Source of the DNA: Frondihabitans sp. Leaf304 | Lineage (GTDB): Bacteria; Actinomycetota; Actinomycetes; Actinomycetales; Microbacteriaceae | Reading direction: 5' to 3' | Length of the DNA: 64,000 nt | Assembly (NCBI RefSeq): GCF_001423105.1 | Contig: NZ_LMNV01000002.1 | Location: 154,562 to 218,561 of the forward strand | Shown: piece by piece, positions 60,938 to 64,000 of the stretch | How the letters are laid out: each line of letters begins with the position of its first letter | Position numbering within the stretch: the first letter of the stretch is position 1 | Position numbers and translations under genes: made by a program | Notes under the pieces: model-generated | What the model was told of the DNA's origin: nothing | Database searches by the model: none | Seen by the model: the letters and a program-made list of their open reading frames with translations, nothing else

Positions 60938-62076
60938 CGCGCCGCGTAGCCCTTGCCGACGCCGTCGCTCAGCTCGGCCGACGGTGGATCCTCGTCGCCG
61001 CGTCGGCGCTGCTCGCTCTCGTCGCGGGCGTGGCCCTCGTCGAGGCGCTCGACGGACGCGACGACCGGGGACTGACGCCCATCGGCGCCCTCGTCATCCT
61101 CTTCGCGTTCCTCCTCGCCGGTGGAGCGCTCGGCCTCGCGGCAGGCATCGTCCTGACGCGACTTGAACCCCGTGTCACGACGGCCGACGATGTTCGTCGT
61201 GTCACGGGCCTTCCCGTTGTGGCGCAACTCCCGCGGGGTGTCGTCGACGCTGACGACCTCGCGATCCGTCCGACGTCGAGTCGCATGCGATCGGCGCTTC
61301 GCGAAGCCGTCATGAACGTCCGGTCGCTCGCTGGCGGCGAGTTGCCGTCGCGACTCGTCCTGGCCCGCGCCGACGATGTCGGCGAAGTCTCTGGGGTGGA
61401 CGGCGGCTACGCCCGTGCCCTGCTGGAGAGCGGATTCCGCCCAGCCCTGGTTCAGGCCGACATCGAGTCACAGCTTCTCGCTCGACCCTCCACCGTCCGC
61501 GACACGGCCCTCGATGCGGCCGCCTACCCCGACGCCGCGGGCTACCAGCGCGTACCGGTGCCGGATCTCGTCGCCTCGGCCCGCCCCGAGCGCCTCCTCG
61601 GCCAGGTCGAGAGCCTCTTCGGATCTCTCGGCGAGCGGTACGACGCGGTCGTCACGCTCGTCGCCAGCAATTCGCACCCGCTGCCGCTCCGAGCGGTTGC
61701 ACCGCTCGCGGACGCCGTCGTGATCGTCGTCCGATCGAACCGGACCACCGTCGAGGATCTCCTGGCGATGCACGGCGAACTCGTCGGGATGGGGGTCGAA
61801 CCCCTCGGTGTGCTCATGACGAGCGTCGCGGGCCGCCACCGGATCGCCGTCCGGCGCGACTGGGCGGCGACGGACATCCGCGAGGCACGTGCGGGCAGGG
61901 GTCCGGTACTGCAGGCGAGCTCCGCGAATCCTGATCTCGATCTGGTCAGCGCTCCCCCGCGTTCGCGACTCTCCATTGCCGACCTTGCACGTCTCGCCGA
62001 AGAGCGAGAGGCATTCGCCGCTGTTTCTGACCCGTCGCGCCCCGTGCGCGACTCACTTCGAAAGGACCGCTCGTGA
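60934..62076 (+). CDS. Wzz/BY-kinase-like membrane protein with degenerate ATPase domain
   Basis: 380 aa. Two N-terminal helices (about 17-38 and 46-68) are joined by only a few residues, so the usual extracytoplasmic chain-length region is absent. The cytoplasmic domain follows the bacterial tyrosine kinase fold step by step (LVLARADDVGEVSG at 141-154; ALVQADIES; YDAVVTLVASNS at 236; PLADAVVIVVRSNRTTVED), but Walker A Gly-Lys-Ser/Thr, the Walker A' Asp-Ala-Asp and the Walker B Asp are lost or altered. No Tyr cluster ends it. Probably a non-catalytic export or length regulator. Confidence 0.7.
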   Translation: MTRRVALADAVAQLGRRWILVAASALLALVAGVALVEALDGRDDRGLTPIGALVILFAFLLAGGALGLAAGIVLTRLEPRVTTADDVRRVTGLPVVAQLPRGVVDADDLAIRPTSSRMRSALREAVMNVRSLAGGELPSRLVLARADDVGEVSGVDGGYARALLESGFRPALVQADIESQLLARPSTVRDTALDAAAYPDAAGYQRVPVPDLVASARPERLLGQVESLFGSLGERYDAVVTLVASNSHPLPLRAVAPLADAVVIVVRSNRTTVEDLLAMHGELVGMGVEPLGVLMTSVAGRHRIAVRRDWAATDIREARAGRGPVLQASSANPDLDLVSAPPRSRLSIADLARLAEEREAFAAVSDPSRPVRDSLRKDRS

Positions 62077-62516
62077 CCCTGAAACGACGCGTCGGCTACG
62101 CGGCCGGTGCCTACGACCTGTTCCACATCGGCCACCTCAATCTGCTTCGTCATGCCAAGACCCAGTGCGACTACCTGATCGCCGGTGTCGTCGCCGACGA
62201 GATGCTCGAACTCACCAAAGGCATCTCGCCCATGGTGCCGCTCGCCGAGCGCCTCGAGATCGTCAGCCACATCGACTTCGTCGACCTCGCCCACGCCGAG
62301 GTCGTCCCCGACAAAATGGACGTCTGGCGCGAGCTGCAGTTCGACGTCTTCTTCAAGGGCGACGACTGGCGCGGCACCGAGAAGGGGCTGAAGCTCGAGC
62401 GCGAGTTCGCCGAGGTCGGAGTCGAGGTCGTGTACTTCCCGTACACGATGTCGACGTCGTCGACCATTCTTCGTCGGGCCGTGTCGGCACTGGACGAGGG
62501 CTCGATCGCCCGATAG
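62073..62516 (+). CDS. Nucleotidyltransferase, glycerol-3-phosphate cytidylyltransferase-like
   Basis: 147-aa HxGH-superfamily enzyme. GAYDLFHIGHLNLLRHAK (HxGH at about 18-21) and STSSTILRR near the C terminus (equivalent of the RTxGISTT/ISTT loop, with the Arg changed) fit TagD-like CTP:glycerol-3-phosphate cytidylyltransferases; FKGDDWRGTEKG is also typical. The product would be a CDP-alcohol for the membrane transferase two genes upstream. GTG start within the previous stop (GTGA). Followed 14 nt later by the hexanucleotide repeat. Confidence 0.85.
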   Translation: MTLKRRVGYAAGAYDLFHIGHLNLLRHAKTQCDYLIAGVVADEMLELTKGISPMVPLAERLEIVSHIDFVDLAHAEVVPDKMDVWRELQFDVFFKGDDWRGTEKGLKLEREFAEVGVEVVYFPYTMSTSSTILRRAVSALDEGSIAR

Positions 62517-62530
62517 CGGTCTCGGTTTCT

Positions 62531-62614
62531 CTTGGGCTTGGGCTTGGGCTTGGGCTTGGGCTTGGTCTTGGGCTTGGGCTTGGGCTTGGGCTTGGTCTTG
62601 GTCTTGGTCTTGGT
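62531..62614 (+). repeat. Hexanucleotide tandem repeat (CTTGGG/CTTGGT), 14 units
   Basis: Fourteen units: five CTTGGG, one CTTGGT, four CTTGGG, four CTTGGT. It starts 14 nt after the cytidylyltransferase stop. Runs of GGG every 6 nt make G-quadruplex folding possible in DNA or the operon mRNA. A short CTCGG/CCGAG hairpin follows at about 62620-62635. Confidence 0.95.
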
Positions 62615-62699
62615 CTCCTCGTCTCGGTCCGGGCCGAGGATCCGACGGGGCTGTGGATAACGCCGGCGAGCGTCGGGGCATCTGCACGATGCTCTTCGC

Positions 62700-63254
62700 A
62701 TGACAACGACCACTTCAACCGATGCTCCGTCCACCACCTGCCCCTGCCCGCCCTCGACCGAAGTGCTCGACTCGCATCGCGAGCTCCGCACTCGGGCCGA
62801 CCTCGATGAGCGCATCCGGCAACTCATCCCCTGCGCGACGCAGCGTCAGCTCTGGCTCCTGCTCCTCGACGGCGATGACGTGCAAATGCCGGTCATGGTG
62901 CCGATCGGCGATCTCCCCCTCTGGGGCGGGCCCGACGCCACGGGCGGTGCGGACGGTGAGGGTCTCGTCGAGCTCCTCCGCTCGATCCGCGACGAGTTCC
63001 ACGCGGTGTCGTACGTCTTCGTACTCGAACGGCCTGGCGCAGCCGTGCTTGACCGCGACGATGTCTCGTGGCTCGAACACCTGCTGACCTGCGGCGATCG
63101 CACCGGCTTTACAGTGCGGGCCGCCTACGTCTGCCACGAGTCCGGCCACGCGGGCTTCGAGGCGGCCGACATCGACACGCTCGTTCCCGGCGCCGAGCTT
63201 CCGCGCTACGAGACACGGTGCGTGACCTGCCCGGTGTTGGCGACGGCTGAGTAG
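62700..63254 (+). CDS. Hypothetical protein
   Basis: 184-aa soluble protein, not recognised. The body (residues 20-165) has alternating hydrophobic pattern, QLWLLLLDGDDVQMPVMVPIG and AVSYVFVLERPG, followed by CGDRTGFTVRAAYVCHESGH and a final CVTCPV with paired cysteines. Actinobacterial proteins of this kind are common and uncharacterised. ATG at 62700 without clear ribosome site. Codon use is normal for the window. Confidence 0.7.
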   Translation: MTTTTSTDAPSTTCPCPPSTEVLDSHRELRTRADLDERIRQLIPCATQRQLWLLLLDGDDVQMPVMVPIGDLPLWGGPDATGGADGEGLVELLRSIRDEFHAVSYVFVLERPGAAVLDRDDVSWLEHLLTCGDRTGFTVRAAYVCHESGHAGFEAADIDTLVPGAELPRYETRCVTCPVLATAE

Positions 63255-63464
63255 GCGAGGGCCGAGATCGCGCGGGAGGAGAAGAGCCGCGGCGAGCCGG
63301 TGCCGGGCGGTGTGCCGGTGGGTGCGTCGTTAGTGCGTCGATGGGTGCGTCGGCTCGTGAGTCGGCGTGAGCCGCGTGGAGTCCGTCGCGTTGGGTGCGG
63401 GTGAGGTGTTCTCGCGCGAGCTGAGTCGTCTCGCCTCTTGCACTAAGGGGCCGAGCGGCTGCCG
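63255..63464. other. Short non-coding gap
   Basis: About 210 nt with G/T-rich direct repeats (GGTGCGTC and GTGCGTCG words near 63319-63352) and no gene-like frame. It lies between two convergent hypothetical genes; no clean terminator is visible. Confidence 0.4.
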
Positions 63465-63671
63465 CTAGGAGTCGGAACCGTCGAGGTGGCGCCACCACGC
63501 CGTCTCGGCGTGGGCAGCCGAGGTGTAGACGCCGAGGTTTTCTTGCTCGCTTTCGGTGAGCGACCAACTCGTCAGCCGGTAGCCGGAGGCGAACCTCTCG
63601 ACGAGGGCTTCGGGTGGCGCATCGTCGTGGGCGCGGACGAGCCAGCTTCCGGGGCCGCTTTCGTCGAGCAC
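63465..63671 (-). CDS. Small hypothetical protein
   Basis: 68 aa: MLDESGPGSWLVRAHDDAPP-type opening, then YRLTSWSLTESEQENLGVY and HAETAWWRHLDG. Aromatic- and acid-rich, no membrane segment. TAAAAT lies 6 nt before the GTG start, the leaderless pattern seen across this window, which supports a real gene. Family not recognised. Confidence 0.6.
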   Translation of the reverse strand: MLDESGPGSWLVRAHDDAPPEALVERFASGYRLTSWSLTESEQENLGVYTSAAHAETAWWRHLDGSDS

Positions 63672-63677
63672 GCGTCG

Positions 63678-63683
63678 ATTTTA
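63678..63683 (-). promoter_or_regulatory. -10 hexamer of the small gene at 63465-63671 (leaderless)
   Basis: TAAAAT on the minus strand, 6 nt before the GTG. Confidence 0.45.
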
Positions 63684-63790
63684 GCTGGTGCCGGGTGCCG
63701 GGTGCCGGGTGGCGGCCTAGGCAGTGGGTGTGGGTCGTCGGTCTTTGCCGTCTGCTGGCTACTCGCGGCCTCGGTGCCGGCTGTTTGTTG

Positions 63791-63860
63791 CATCGCTAAC
63801 CGAATCACGCATCGCACACCGATCTTTAGGTAAGCGATGCAGATTTCGGTTAGCGATGCG
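63791..63860. repeat. Palindromic GGTTAGC cluster
   Basis: CATCGCTAACCGAA near 63791 is complementary to TTCGGTTAGCGATG near 63845. The 16-nt word at 63795-63810 matches 13630-13645 exactly on the other strand. Further GCGATGC words lie between. Confidence 0.7.
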
Positions 63861-63917
63861 TAACCGCGAGGCGGGCTGCGGCTGGCAAGCGCCGCCGACG
63901 CTGCTATCTGGCGCAAT

Positions 63918-63978
63918 TAGTCGCAAATCGCAGGTTTAGTCGCGATATAGCGCGACTAAACCCGCGAAACGCGACTAG
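63918..63978 (+). repeat. 61-bp AGTCGCG dyad repeat, copy 2
   Basis: Same length, orientation and word layout as 13871-13931, with six substitutions and no indel. The central palindrome TTTAGTCGCG/CGCGACTAAA is perfect in this copy. Confidence 0.85.
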
Positions 63979-64000
63979 ATAGCCGCGAGCCGCGAGCCGC

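Larger units (their letters stand above)
63684..64000. other. Gene-free repeat-bearing end of window
   Basis: Contains a GTGCCGG heptamer run (about 63687-63711), the palindromic GCTAACCGAA/TTCGGTTAGC cluster (63791-63860) and the second AGTCGCG repeat. No convincing gene; any gene starting here is cut by the window edge. Confidence 0.6.

Noticed and set aside
62514-62620. Minus-strand frame encoding Lys-Pro/Lys-Thr repeats from the hexamer array
   Set aside because: A microsatellite always gives such a low-complexity peptide; the frame continues antisense to a good gene and has no start signals.

Overview
The window is 64 kb of one high-GC (about 70 percent) chromosome with no insertion sequence, prophage, CRISPR array or plasmid signature. 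Gene content points to an actinobacterium, most likely Microbacteriaceae (Micrococcales): RbpA, PafB/PafC, mycothiol ligase MshC, the actinobacterial cytochrome bcc-aa3 branch (two-haem QcrC, three-helix Rieske QcrA, CtaF), a DUF3043 protein, HelY next to TatA/TatC, and Lnt next to RbpA. Family placement is an inference; no rRNA is present to test it.

Layout. 1-7.2 kb: the end of an RluD-like pseudouridine synthase, dnaE, hisD, nrdR (preceded by 80-bp tandem repeats) and pyrD. 7.2-9.7 kb: DUF3043 membrane protein, an M20 dipeptidase and erpA. 9.9-18.4 kb: two facing respiratory operons, ctaC-ctaD-ctaF (+) and ctaE-qcrC-qcrA-qcrB (-), separated by about 1 kb of gene-free, repeat-rich DNA. 18.5-24.6 kb: trpD and a glycerol/dihydroxyacetone region, glpF-glpK (-) divergent from dhaK-dhaL-dhaM (+). 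24.7-36.5 kb: a GT39-like membrane glycosyltransferase under an AT-rich palindrome, a YchJ protein, argG, a glycosyltransferase, a NarL-type two-component system, a GT2-GtrA fusion, Nudix, SDR, NfeD, SPFH and GDPD genes. 36.6-53.6 kb: the conserved actinobacterial block rbpA, lnt, helY, tatC, tatA, pafC, pafB, two FKBP-type lipoproteins, trmI, HAD phosphatase, PAC2, P-loop kinase, mshC, uppP, M20 peptidase. In proteasome-bearing actinobacteria the Pup-proteasome genes lie in this block; here they are absent. 53.7-56.6 kb: tRNA-Leu(GAG), an aldo/keto reductase, an acidic small protein and a type II NADH dehydrogenase. 56.6-62.6 kb: a long leader and a tightly overlapping five-gene surface-polysaccharide operon. 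62.7-64 kb: two hypothetical genes and a second copy of the repeats seen at 13.6-13.9 kb.

How the genes work together. QcrCAB passes electrons from menaquinol to CtaCDEF; Ndh feeds the quinone pool. GlpF imports glycerol and GlpK phosphorylates it, while DhaKLM uses PTS phosphate to phosphorylate dihydroxyacetone. The last operon would load a sugar phosphate on a lipid carrier, extend it, and probably decorate it with a CDP-activated alcohol.

Gene expression style is consistent. Many genes carry a TANNNT-type -10 hexamer 6-9 nt before the start codon and no Shine-Dalgarno sequence, so leaderless mRNAs are probably common. I used this pattern to choose several starts. Long, nearly perfect hairpins end many transcripts. 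I did not find a clearly new multi-gene system. The most distinctive signals are a 61-bp AGTCGCG repeat present twice 50 kb apart, a promoter-carrying tandem repeat at nrdR, a palindrome covering the start of the GT39 gene, a pseudo-kinase in the polysaccharide operon, and the proteasome-less proteasome locus.
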